Positions 24,991 through 35,484 of a stretch of 64,000 nt of DNA are shown one piece after another. The translations under genes were made by a program, and so were the position numbers. Under the pieces are notes generated by a model. That model did not search any database. It worked only from the letters and a program-made list of their open reading frames with translations, and was not told the origin of the DNA. Numbering within the stretch: the stretch's first letter is position 1; the number at the start of each line of letters is the position of its first letter. The stretch is from Tetrahymena thermophila SB210 (taxonomy: Eukaryota > Ciliophora > Oligohymenophorea > Hymenostomatida > Tetrahymenidae), in assembly GCF_000189635.1 (NCBI RefSeq), contig NW_002476025.1, positions 62,001-126,000 of the forward strand, given 5' to 3'.

Positions 24991-25063
24991 AGCCTGTAGC
25001 CGGATTCGAACCGGCGGCCTTCTGCTTACAAGGCAGATGCACTAACCACTGTGCTATACAGGC
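24991..25063 (-). tRNA. tRNA-Thr (UGU), copy 1
   Basis: On the minus strand the acceptor GCCTGTA pairs with TACAGGC. The anticodon loop CTTGTAA sits between TCTGC and GCAGA, giving anticodon UGU, and the T-loop is GGTTCGAATCC. A T-run directly 3' is a pol III terminator. Confidence 0.95.
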
Positions 25064-25245
25064 TATGTGATATATTTAATTAAAAATTTACAATGAGTTA
25101 AATTGGCTGTAAATTAAAATTTTTCAATTATTTTATAAAAGTATAAAATCATATTAACCTAAAACTTAGTCAGAAATTTTAAATTATTTTAAATTCTAAA
25201 ATTTGAGAAATTCTCTCAATAATTTTATTACAAAAATAAAAAGGG

Positions 25246-25318
25246 AGCCTGTAGCCGGATTCGAACCGGCGGCCTTCTGCTTACAAGGCAGATGCACTAA
25301 CCACTGTGCTATACAGGC
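25246..25318 (-). tRNA. tRNA-Thr (UGU), copy 2
   Basis: Identical over the mature 73 nt to copy 1 and starts 255 bp from it. The leader resembles copies 3 and 4, with ATTTTAATTGTTTTCAAAA upstream. Confidence 0.95.
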
Positions 25319-26454
25319 TATGTGAAAGTTTAAATATTTATTTTTGAAAACAATTAAAATAGATATGACGAGTATAAGTTAAAATAAATATGAAATTTAT
25401 TTCTATTTGATTTTAATTTATTTTTAAAATGATTTTTGCAAAATTTCAAATATCTTAAGATTAAATTATTTTATGAATTTATATTTTTAAAATAATTAAA
25501 TTGAAAAACAGCTAAGTAGTAACAGTAAAAATATCAACACTAAAAATTAATTCGAAAAAAATATATATTGAAAATAAAAAAAAGATTCTTAAAAAAAAAT
25601 ATTAAATATATTAAATTCTAAATAAGAATGATGCAAAATAAAAATATATTAAATATATTTTTTTGAAGATATAAAATGATCACATAAGCTTTTTAATAAA
25701 TTATTTTTTAATTTTACTCTAAATAAATAATATGTATCTACAAAATATTCTTAAATAAATCTAGAATATATACTTGAAATATTAAAATATTTTTTAAAAC
25801 TTTTACTTAAGATTATTTAAACAGGTTCAAAAATTAATAAACTGATATTTTATTTATTTATTATGCAAACAAATGTTTTCATGTTAGTATCATGATTCCG
25901 ATTCTTCAACTATCCCAAGCAAAAGCTGAAAAAATTAAGTTTACTTAAAGAAGCTCTTAAAGATAATTGTCAGTCATTTTATATTGCTTTCTTATTCCTA
26001 AATATCTTATTAGATTTAAATAGGGTTTTTTTTTTAATATTTTAATTATCATTAATATTATTAAAACTATTAAAGGACTGTTAATCAATGATCAATATTA
26101 GTAATTCTTATTATTAATTCTCATGTTTAAACTCTATAAAATGATTATTCATTTATGATTATAAGTTTAATTATCAAATATCTTTTTTACCTAAAAATTA
26201 TTTACTAATTTTTTATTAAAATTTATATTAAGATAATAAATTTAATTAAGGTTTTCTATTGGTCAAAATTTACTTTATTAAAACATAAAAATATTTACTT
26301 TTCTTTTATCAGACATATTAAAAAATATAAAAATTAAATTTATTTTGGTTATTTATTCATTTATTGTTTAAAAATAATTTTAATATTTTATTTATGAAAA
26401 AAAATTTTAAGTTCATTTTAACATTATTAACAATTAAATATTTTAAAAAAAGGG
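25319..26454. other. Longer spacer within the tRNA-Thr cluster
   Basis: About 1.1 kb of AT-rich DNA separates copies 2 and 3, against 180-240 bp between the others. I see no tRNA remnant or ORF with protein-like content. Confidence 0.6.
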
Positions 26455-26527
26455 AGCCTGTAGCCGGATTCGAACCGGCGGCCTTCTGCTTACAAGGCAG
26501 ATGCACTAACCACTGTGCTATACAGGC
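26455..26527 (-). tRNA. tRNA-Thr (UGU), copy 3
   Basis: Mature sequence identical to copy 1, with a T-run terminator 3' of the acceptor on the minus strand. Confidence 0.95.
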
Positions 26528-26734
26528 TATATGATAATTTCTAAATCAAATTTTGAAAACAATTAAAATTAATTTAAAGTAAAGATTAATGAAGCATATT
26601 AAAATAATAAAATAAGTTTTTTAATTTAATTTTTATTTTTTGTAATAAATAATATAAAAATAATGTTTATTTTTAGAAAGATAATTCAAGTTATTGTAAT
26701 TTTATTTTTATATTTTAAATATAAATAAAAAGGG

Positions 26735-26807
26735 AGCCTGTAGCCGGATTCGAACCGGCGGCCTTCTGCTTACAAGGCAGATGCACTAACCACTGTGCTA
26801 TACAGGC
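26735..26807 (-). tRNA. tRNA-Thr (UGU), copy 4
   Basis: Mature sequence identical to copy 1. The immediate 5' leader reads ATCACGTA rather than TCACATA. Confidence 0.95.
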
Positions 26808-27045
26808 TACGTGATATTTTTTAAAACAATTTTCGAATGCAATTAAAACTAATTCCTTGTAAATTATATGAAAATTATAAAGTATTTAATTTCTGCATGA
26901 AAAAATAAAAGTTATGTGATTTTTTATATTTTTTAAATGAAATCAAAAATTATTTTATAGATGATTTTATTTATAATACAACAAATATAATTTTTTTAAA
27001 TTTATAATTTATTTTTTTTGATTGAAAAAAATAAATAAAAAAGGG

Positions 27046-27118
27046 AGCCTGTAGCCGGATTCGAACCGGCGGCCTTCTGCTTACAAGGCAGATGCACTAA
27101 CCACTGTGCTATACAGGC
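27046..27118 (-). tRNA. tRNA-Thr (UGU), copy 5
   Basis: Mature sequence identical to copy 1, with leader ATCACGTA and a T-run terminator. Confidence 0.95.
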
Positions 27119-27300
27119 TACGTGATAGGTTAGTCAAAAAATATTAAATTATTTGAGGTAAAACAAAACTAATTTTGAATTACGCCTTTTTCATGAATTA
27201 ATATCAAATTTTAGTTAAGCTTTTTTCTTCATCATTAAAATTATATTGAGCATGAAGACTTAAATTTGAATTTATTTTTTATAAAATAAAAAAAAAAGGA

Positions 27301-27373
27301 AGCCTGTAGCCGGATTCGAACCGGCGGCCTTCTGCTTACAAGGCAGATGCACTAACCACTGTGCTATACAGGC
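27301..27373 (-). tRNA. tRNA-Thr (UGU), copy 6
   Basis: Mature sequence identical to copy 1. The 3' trailer differs by one base (TTCC instead of TCCC before the T-run). It is the first member of the cluster in transcription order. Confidence 0.95.
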
Positions 27374-27920
27374 TATATGATTATTTCACTTAGTAACAAT
27401 AAATTCTTTTCTATCGCAAATCTCATTAAGCTCCATTTGAATGATTATTTATTTTAATCTATTTGAATTTGAATTAATTCAAAATCAGAATAGCGATGAA
27501 GTTAATTAGGATTAAAGTAATAAATTATTTATATAATCATAATTTCAAGTATCATATCACAGGATTGCCATAGATTTATTAAACATTAAATTTATAAAAA
27601 AACTAATATAAAAAGTATGATAAAAAGAATAATTTATTTGTTGTAAAGGTAATTTATTTTATTTAAAATTACATGAATTATTTCAAAAACAAAGTATTTT
27701 ATTATTTAAATTTATAAATTTTTTTGATAAATCAAGTTACAATAAATATAGATGGAATGCTCAGATCATTATATCGATCGATCAATTTAAACATGTAAAA
27801 GTGTAAAAATAATATAAGAGAAATTAAAATTAAAATTAGTATTTATATATTTATGATTATTTTTTCAAGGTATTTTTATTTTATTATTATTGATTATTTA
27901 TTTGTTTTTAAAAGTTGTAA
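27374..27920. other. Spacer between tRNA cluster and acyl-CoA synthetase gene
   Basis: This AT-rich non-coding sequence holds the 3' flank of the synthetase gene. Near 27770 there is a short ATCGATCGATCA palindromic run. No gene is visible. Confidence 0.55.
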
Positions 27921-30900
27921 TCAAAGTCTGGGTTGTGCAGGAACTAATTATTCTACTTCTGTTTTGCCATCATGACTATAAAGCATATCAATAACTGGTT
28001 TAAATACTTTATTAGCAATGTGTCTTTACATTTTCATTGATCCAGTCAAACAGCCATGAGTTTGTAAGGATTCAGGCTCAAGATAAATTCTTTATGCCTA
28101 TTCGAAAGTAAAGAGACCTTCCTTTTTACCATGAGCTAATATATTTTTTTAGTAGAATTATATAATTTTAGGGTTAGCACATAATTCTCTTAAGTTGCGA
28201 TTAGGATCAACATTAAGTTCTGCAGCAATCTTTTTAATTTCTTCAGGGTTGGGAACAATAATACCAATACAGAAGTTTTGGACAGAATCTCCATAGAGAA
28301 AAGCTTCAGCAACACCTCTAGCTCTAACATAAATATTTTCAACTTTTTCAGGTGCAACGTATTCACCTTAACTCAATTTGAAAATATTTTTCTTTCTGTC
28401 AATAACTTTAAAGGCACCATTGGGTAACATGACTCCCTATTAATATTATTTAGATATTCTTAATTAAAGGATTATTGGAATAAATTTTTAATTACAATAT
28501 CTCCAGAGTGCATCCATCCTTCTTCATCAATAGTTTCCTTTGTCTTGCTGGGCTATTTGTAATATTGTTAGAAAATACTGGCACCACGAGTGCAGATTTC
28601 ACCTCTAGGAAGAGGATATCCTTACTCATCCTTATCAGTTGCATGATAGTTCATTTCTGGGACATCAACAAGCTTCATTTCCAAACTTGGTAAAATACCA
28701 CCAACATGTCCTGACTCAGGATCAATTGCAACAGTCAAAGACTTAACACCTGTAGCTTCAGTTTATCCATAACCTTCTAAGACTGGGCAGGAAAGAGCAA
28801 CCTTGTAGAATTCAAGGACTTTACGAGAAATAGGAGCAGAAGAGCTTAAAAGAATTCTCATCTTTCCACCAAAGAATCTCTTAAGTTCGTCAAACATTAA
28901 ACTATAAATTTATAATAATAATTTTATTTTTTCAAGTCAAAATAATTTTTTTAAGTTTACAAAAAAAGAAAGAAGATAGATAGAGAAATAGATAGATAGA
29001 AAAGAAGAAAGAAGTTGTATTTATTTATTTGTTAATTTAAATGTTTTGGCAAATTTCTATTTTTTTTTTATATTAATTTTTCTAATATCTGAAATACTAA
29101 ATTATTTTGAGAGTAACTTCTACTAATACTTTACTTCTTTTCTTTTAATTTTTGAGTTAATAATAAGTAAATCAAATTAAAATTACTAATCTAATGAGGC
29201 ATTGTTGTATTGTCCCTTTTCTTATATATCGATGAGCTTTGTGGCAATAGCAAAATCTATTTCAGTGTCACTAAATCTTCTTCTTAAATGAGTCATACAG
29301 AAGTCATAATATCTGTTAAAGAGACGAGGAACAGAGATGAAAACAGTAGGTTGAGCAGCTTGGCAATCTTGAAGTAAATTTTAAGTGTTACCAGAGTAGA
29401 AAGCAATTCTGCATCCAGCGTACCAGCAAGTGCAATTAACGAAACGCTCAAAAATATGTGGGAGAGGTAAGTAGGATAAATGGGTATCAGTTTCAAAGAA
29501 TCTAAAATCACTTAATTATTGAGTAGTGATGGCAGCAACTACATTCTTATGAGTGATCATAACACCCTTAGGATTACCTTATAAAATAAAATAAAAATAT
29601 TATTATCTTAATGCTTTAGAGTAAAATATAACAATTGCTTACCAGTTGTTCCTGATGTATAGGAGAAAGTAAAAATGCTTGAAGGTAAAACAGGTCTCTT
29701 AGGAGAAGGATTTTTCTTTCCTGCTTCAATAACTTAATTTAAGAAGATTAAATTGAGTCCCTTTTGCTTGACAATCTATTAGAGCTAAAGAGGAACTTCA
29801 TCGAAAGAAATAATAGTTTTTAAATTATGGAGTCTCTTCCTATTTTTAAGAAAGTTAAAATAATTTATTTTAAGAATTTGCATATTTAATTGGTTTGTTT
29901 GTATAGATAAAAGGCATTTGAGATGTGTGAGTTTGCATTTTAGAAATGTGTTGTGGCATATTTTTGAGTTGTTTATTTGTATTCATAAATTTAATGGTAG
30001 TTTAAAAGATACAATAGTGATTGATTGATATATTAATTTAGTGTTGGTTGAGATATAGCTTAATAAGTTCATTAAAAGTTTTAAATGATATGAGATTTAT
30101 ATTATGTATTATACTTTGTGAGTAAAAATATTCAATAGCATATTAATCTAAAATTTTTAGAGCGATATTACGCAATAAGATTGAAATTAGAAGAATTCTA
30201 ATTAAATTATCAATAAATATGCTTCTCAATTTAAATAGTCTGTAATTAATCATAAGAGAATAAGATAAAACTATTGCTACTATTATTTTATCAATAATTA
30301 ATGTAAATTTTAATATTCGATTACTAATTTACTCAGAATAATTATTTTCTTGTTAAAATTCTTTTCTAAAATAATAATTTGGGTCTGATAGAAAGATTTA
30401 ATAATGTATTTTTCTTTGTTTATTATTTTACCAATTTTTGAACTCAAAATCTTTTTATGATATCATATTATGATATATAGAGAAAAAGNNNNNNNNNNNN
30501 NNNNNNNNNNNNNNNNNNNNNNNNNNNNNNNNNNNNNNNNNNNNNNNNNNNNNNNNNNNNNNNNNNNNNNNNNNNNNNNNNNNNNNNNNNNNNNNNNNNN
30601 NNNNNNNNNNNNNNNNNNNNNNNNNNNNNNNNNNNNNNNNNNNNNNNNNTTTTTCTCTATATATATTATGTCAATTTAATATTAAGAAACTAATTTTATT
30701 AGATTGATCCTCTTTAATGTTTAGAATAGTGGTTGGAATGTTATACTTATTAATGTTGCTAAATAGTGTTGGTTGCATGCTTTGCAAATAATAGAAAATG
30801 TAATTTTGGATTTAGCCATACTTATTTATTGATCAGATATCTAATTAAATCTGTTTAAGACTAAGAAATTTTTAGAAAAAAGAATAAAAGAATATTAATG

Positions 30901-31819
30901 ACGAAAAATTAATTTGTCAGGAATAGTATTTTTTTTTCTTTTCGTACTACTAAATTTGTCAAAAATAATACGCGAGACAAAAAAATTTATATTTATCGTT
31001 TTAAATATGAGATAGTTGCATCATCGAAAGGCTTTGTTATTGTGAAAATTTTATAATATTATTAGTTAAGGATTCATCAGAAAAGAATTTAGAAATATTT
31101 GATATATTTCCAAAGGTCAAAATAAGACTGAAAGGAAATAAAATTACATCTCTGCCACAAAAACTAAAATATAAATATTCAAATTTGTCTGTCTGGATTT
31201 TAAAAACTTACAATGATAATAAGCTTGGTAAAGTCTTTGCTGAGACATAGCAAGCAGTGATATTAGAGTCTTCTAATACGAAGGAAATGGCATCTTGACC
31301 TAAAGTATCGTAAAGAGGAATCATTGTGAAACCAAACATAGCATTAGCCATATCGCAAATTGTCCATTCTTCTCTATTCTAACAATAAATACCTATTATT
31401 TATAATATTGAGAATTAAATTTAACTCTTTTAATTATTGTTTTGCATTTTAGATTCAAATTTTGATATTCATAATTTTGTATTCTTACCAATAACATCGA
31501 GCTTGTAATCCATGAATTCTTCAACATGATTGGTGAGGTTAAGCTTAACTAAACCAGAGCCAATAGCATATCCTAAATCATAAATTTGCTTGTAAGACTT
31601 GTACTCATATTTTCCAGTACTTGGATTGAGAGAACCGATGAATTCTCTGTCAGCATATTTCTTCACAGCTAATTCAATGACATCTTGGATGGTTTTTGTG
31701 GTAGCATCAGGGAGATATTTGAATCCATCAATTGCCAAGGGATGACGGTAGACGGCAGTTTCACCATTACGAGGTTCAGAGATAGGGAGTGTGTAAACGA
31801 GTTTATTGTTAATGATCAT
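27921..31819 (-). CDS. Long-chain acyl-CoA synthetase
   Basis: The enzyme activates long-chain fatty acids to acyl-CoA via an acyl-AMP intermediate. From ATG at 31819 the spliced protein shows IQDVIELAVKKYADREFIGS, VIGIYCQNREEWTICDMANA, the P-loop FTFSYTSGTTG|NPKGVMITHK (split by an intron), LSYLPLPHIFERFV, the GYGQTEATG motif, GEICTRGASIF, EEGWMHSGDI, the adenylation hinge VIDRKKNIFKLSQGEYVAPE and KVENIY, and the C-terminal Lys region SLQTHGCLTGSMKMQRH. Every core motif of the ACSL type is present, and it ends PAQPRL-TGA. Exons fit at 31819-31489, 31392-31212, 29839-29643, 29577 to about 29197, about 28904 to 28435, and a last exon to 27921. One intron (31211-29840) is about 1.37 kb and contains an assembly gap. 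No targeting signal is evident. Confidence 0.94.
28965..29017. repeat. Purine-rich GATA/GAAA simple repeat in intron
   Basis: The segment reads as repeated AGATAGATAG and AGAAAG units within the acyl-CoA synthetase intron between about 28905 and 29196. Confidence 0.8.
29840..31211 (-). other. Unusually long intron with assembly gap
   Basis: The donor (TT|GTAAGTTTTT) and acceptor (AAAAATAG|GAAGAG) give an in-phase join, with the acyl-CoA synthetase frame continuing LLSLKRLHNLKTI. The intron is about 1.37 kb, against 50-560 bp for others in the window. It contains the run of about 161 N at 30489-30649. I see no coding content in the readable parts. Confidence 0.7.
30474..30664. repeat. Inverted repeat flanking an assembly gap
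   Basis: The bases before the N run (TATATAGAGAAAAAG) and after it (TTTTTCTCTATATATA) are reverse complements over about 14-15 bp. The unread stretch therefore sits inside a palindrome, which may explain why it could not be sequenced. Confidence 0.8.
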
Positions 31820-33489
31820 TTTTTTATGGTAGTAGTTTTCGGAAATTTAAAGATGTTTGTTTTTAATTTTGTGCTTAATAGGTAGTGGCTGTGTGTTTGA
31901 CTTTGGTCGTTTATATTTTGTACCTTTAGTTAACTTGGGTTTGTTTGTTTTGTTTTTTTTTTTTATGGCAATACTTTGAATATCTTTTTTGAGATTTATT
32001 TTTTAAAGAATAATATTATGAATTTTCAGAAGTGTCGGTTATATAGCGGTGAGTGTTAATAATGGATAATAGTAAAATGAATACTTAATGGAATGTTTCG
32101 CAAGAAGAATAAGAGATCTAAAAGATTATTGATTTAATATTTGGTACTATCGAATTAAACCGTATTTTAAAAGTTGTGTGTATTATTAAAGCGCGACTTA
32201 TCATTCTATTAAAAAATTAAGCAGGTGAATTTAATTCTAGAAGATTAGATCACTTTCGCCAATACTTACGTCATTTGAAGTTTGCTTTTACTATCTCTTG
32301 TTTATTTTTCTTTTTTTCTAAATCAGATTACGTATTTTTTGCCACGGACCATTAAAGTAAGGTATAACTAAATGTTTCTCAAAACACAAATCAAATATAT
32401 TTATCAATCTTCATGTTTGCTCGTTTATAATACTTATCAGCTCAAGTGTTAATCTCAGTTTAGATATTAAAAAATTGAGTTTTGTTTGCTATAAATTTAC
32501 TATCCTAAGTAAAATTTCATTATTCATTTATAATCGAATTAAGTCAGCTTGCTTGCAAAAGATTAAACTATAAAAGTGAGAGTATAATATAAAATCTAGA
32601 GCAGCACCTAAAAATGTTAAGCAATTTTGTTTTACCTATCTTTAAGTAGTTTTGATAAAAAAAGGGATTATTTTTACTTAATGTCTGATTCTTTTAAGAT
32701 TGAAAATGCTGCAAAAAAATTAAAAAATTGATGAGAAGTAGCATCGGAGGGGGATTTTTTAAATTAAAATGCAGACTACAAATTAATATTATAAAGTTAG
32801 ATTAAAAAAAGAAATTTTGATTGAATTCGGAAAGATTGTTAAGCTTAAAGATTAATTAATCCTATTAAATTTTGTGACTAAGTATCAATATTGCAAACTA
32901 TCTACAAAATCATCTAAAATTATGATTAATTAAATGCACTTATTATATTACTAATTTTTCGGTTATCAATAATTTTTCATAATAGAGATTGTTTTTTGCT
33001 ATTATTAGCTTCTACAAATTTACTATTAAACTATTTCCCCCTATTATTTATGAAAATGCGTAATAAATTTAAATTTTTTATGGCTCTCTACTATAAAATC
33101 CTCAATTCACTTACATTCTTGTAAAAATCCTTTTGGGATAAATAAATTTCTATAAAAACAATCATAAATGCCACTTCAAAATATGAAAAATTCCTACTTC
33201 ACACTTATTCAGGCTTAAAGCTGTATTGCATAAAGCTTTTTCTGATTGTTGAGATTTGAGTTGAACAAACAACTTAAAATACTCTCTTAAAATGAGTATT
33301 AAATTTGATCTTGCTACACTCCACCTATCAACATTATATTTTTTGAAATTCTAATTAAATAATCGATCAGAAATAGTATCAGATAAATAAAGAGGAACTT
33401 CATCTCAAAGAAAATAATATAAATAAATAGCAAACTAACTCAGTAAACTTTGCCATAATTTCTATTAAAATCAAAATATTTTACCGAAA
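31820..33489. promoter_or_regulatory. Spacer upstream of acyl-CoA synthetase
   Basis: It contains the promoter of the minus-strand synthetase gene. The part at 31850-32350 is somewhat less AT-rich than other spacers (for example around AGTGTCGGTTATATAGCGGTG) and may be 5' UTR or regulatory DNA. No ORF or RNA family is recognised. Confidence 0.45.
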
Positions 33490-33560
33490 GCACCGATGGT
33501 TTAGTGGTAGAATAGAGCGTTGCCATCGCTTTGACCCGGGTTCGATTCCCGGTCGGTGCA
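33490..33560 (+). tRNA. tRNA-Gly (GCC), copy 1
   Basis: A 71-nt cloverleaf: acceptor GCACCGA with TCGGTGC, D-arm GGTTTAGTGGTAGAA, anticodon loop TTGCCAT (anticodon GCC), T-arm CCGGGTTCGATTCCCGG. A T-run follows. Confidence 0.95.
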
Positions 33561-33753
33561 TTTTTGCTCTTTTATATTTTTATTTTAAATAATTTAATTT
33601 GATTTAAGTTAAAAAAAGCAATATTTTATGATAACTTTTTGTCAAATCAAATTTAATTATAAGCCTTCTTAATAATAAAAATAGAAAAAAAAATATTTTG
33701 AAGCAAATAAAATCATATTTAGCAGTATTATTTATTTTAGACTTTCATCGTAA

Positions 33754-33824
33754 GCACCGATGGTTTAGTGGTAGAATAGAGCGTTGCCATCGCTTTGACC
33801 CGGGTTCGATTCCCGGTCGGTGCA
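33754..33824 (+). tRNA. tRNA-Gly (GCC), copy 2
   Basis: Identical to copy 1 over 71 nt, starts 264 bp downstream and is followed by TTTTTT. The flanks are unrelated apart from AT-richness. Confidence 0.95.
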
Positions 33825-34445
33825 TTTTTTAACTTCAACATGGATGGTTTTTTAATAAAAACTGCTTAGTTTTTAAAAAATATAAATAAAAGCATTATTA
33901 GGTAAATAAACATTTAAATGCTGAAAAAATATATTGAATATTTTAATTCGTTTTATCATAAAATAAGACATCATCATTCTACAATGTTTTGAGAGATTAG
34001 TATTCATCAATAAGAATATATTTATCTATTATGAGGTTTTATTATTATTTAGAAAAGTAAAATAATTTTTTTATTCTTTATTTTAGTTATTAATAAAACT
34101 TTAAAAATCAAATAATATTTATTTTGGAATACAGAATTATTTTAAATTTAAATAATGAGAGAGGCAAAGCTATTTAAAAGACATGCCAAAGGATCAATCC
34201 CAAACAATGACGATTTTTTATTTTAAAATATAAGAAAATTAATCCTAATTTTTAAATTTTTTTAGTTTTCTCCTTCAATTTCTGAAAATTTTTTTCAGTA
34301 AAATTAAAAATAGAGTTTTTCAATACCTAAAATTTAATTTTAAACACAGTTTAATTTAAAAATTTATAATTTAGCCTTGTGTGGATTTGCAAAAATCATT
34401 CTCTATTAAAGGATTAAGAATTTGACTATAATATTTATTAACAAA
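33825..34445. other. Spacer between tRNA genes
   Basis: AT-rich with no visible gene. Confidence 0.6.
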
Positions 34446-34518
34446 GCCGGCATAGCAAAGTGGTTAATGCGTCTGCCTCGTAAGCAGAAGGTCGCCAGTT
34501 CGATTCTGGCTGTCGGCT
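34446..34518 (+). tRNA. tRNA-Thr (CGU)
   Basis: Acceptor GCCGGCA pairs with TGTCGGC. The anticodon loop CTCGTAA gives CGU, which reads ACG. The anticodon arm (TCTGC/GCAGA) is identical to that of the UGU tRNAs, but the acceptor and T-arm differ. It is followed by TTTTTTT. Confidence 0.93.
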
Positions 34519-35094
34519 AATTTTTTTTAGTCTATTAAAAAATGAATTAATTAATGATTTTACAAATAAAAATAGAGTTTATTAATAAAATTTTTTTAAT
34601 TTGATAAAATAATAACTTTTAGATTAGTTTGTTTTTAAAATTAAAGAGGTGTATTTTTAAAAGTTTAAAATATATTATTGATATTTATTATTTTTTATCT
34701 ATTTTAAATTTCTTTTTTAATTATAAGAATAACTCAAAAGTTTAATAAATTATTTTGTTATTTTAAAAGTAAATATTTTTTATTAGTTTTGTTTGCATTT
34801 TTGTAATTAATTTTCTCTATTTATTTATTTAATATAATTTCATCTTATTTATTCTAAAAATCTATTCTTTAATATTCTAAGAAAAAGATAAATATTCTAA
34901 TTTCTTTTTTAAAGTAATAAGAAGAAAAAAAATTGTAAAAAAGCTTTTATCATGATAATGCTACATATATTATTAAAAATAAAAGCCCATTATTTCTGTG
35001 TGGATTTATAAATTATTGAACAAGATTCTTCAAATTCAATAACTAAATTTTTAATTAAATAAATTTAAATGAAATTATATTTAGAATATTTTAG
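34519..35094. promoter_or_regulatory. Spacer upstream of the kinase gene
   Basis: An AT-rich presumed promoter of the plus-strand kinase gene. A partial echo of its 3' end (TTTTAGATGG) recurs at the second copy of the duplicated 5' exon segment. Confidence 0.5.
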
Positions 35095-35484
35095 ATGGAA
35101 AAAGAGGATTTAACTTATAAAGCATTATCATAAAATAATGAATATGATAATAATACTAATCTAGGAAAAGGTTCATTTGGTGAAGTTAAAAATGGAATTT
35201 TTATAGATCCTTATACTAAAAATACATTTCCAGCAGGAATTTAGCAGATGAGTCATCAATAATCTTTAGTACAGGATAAGGTGTTTTAGATGGAAAGAGA
35301 GGATTTAAATTATATAGCAGTATCATAAAATAGTAAATATGATAATAATAGTAATCTAGGAAAAGGTTCATTTGGTGATGTTAAAAAAGGATTTTTTAAA
35401 GATCCTATTTCTGGAAAAATTTATCCAGCAGCAATTAAGCTGATCAGTCGTCAATAATGTTTATAACAAGATAAGGAGAATAAA
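35095..35484 (+). repeat. 195-bp in-frame tandem duplication
   Basis: Copy 1 starts at the ATG at 35095 and copy 2 at the ATG at 35290, exactly 65 codons apart. Both encode an ED-L-Y-A-SQN...YDNN.NLGKGSFG start. In copy 1 the VAIK-type lysine is a TAG codon (Gln50), whereas copy 2 keeps Lys115. Confidence 0.9.

Noticed and set aside
32690-32760. G-rich patch (GCATCGGAGGGGGATTTTT) that could be a pol III or small-RNA end
   Set aside because: No fold, box motif or known snRNA/snoRNA sequence could be supported by eye.
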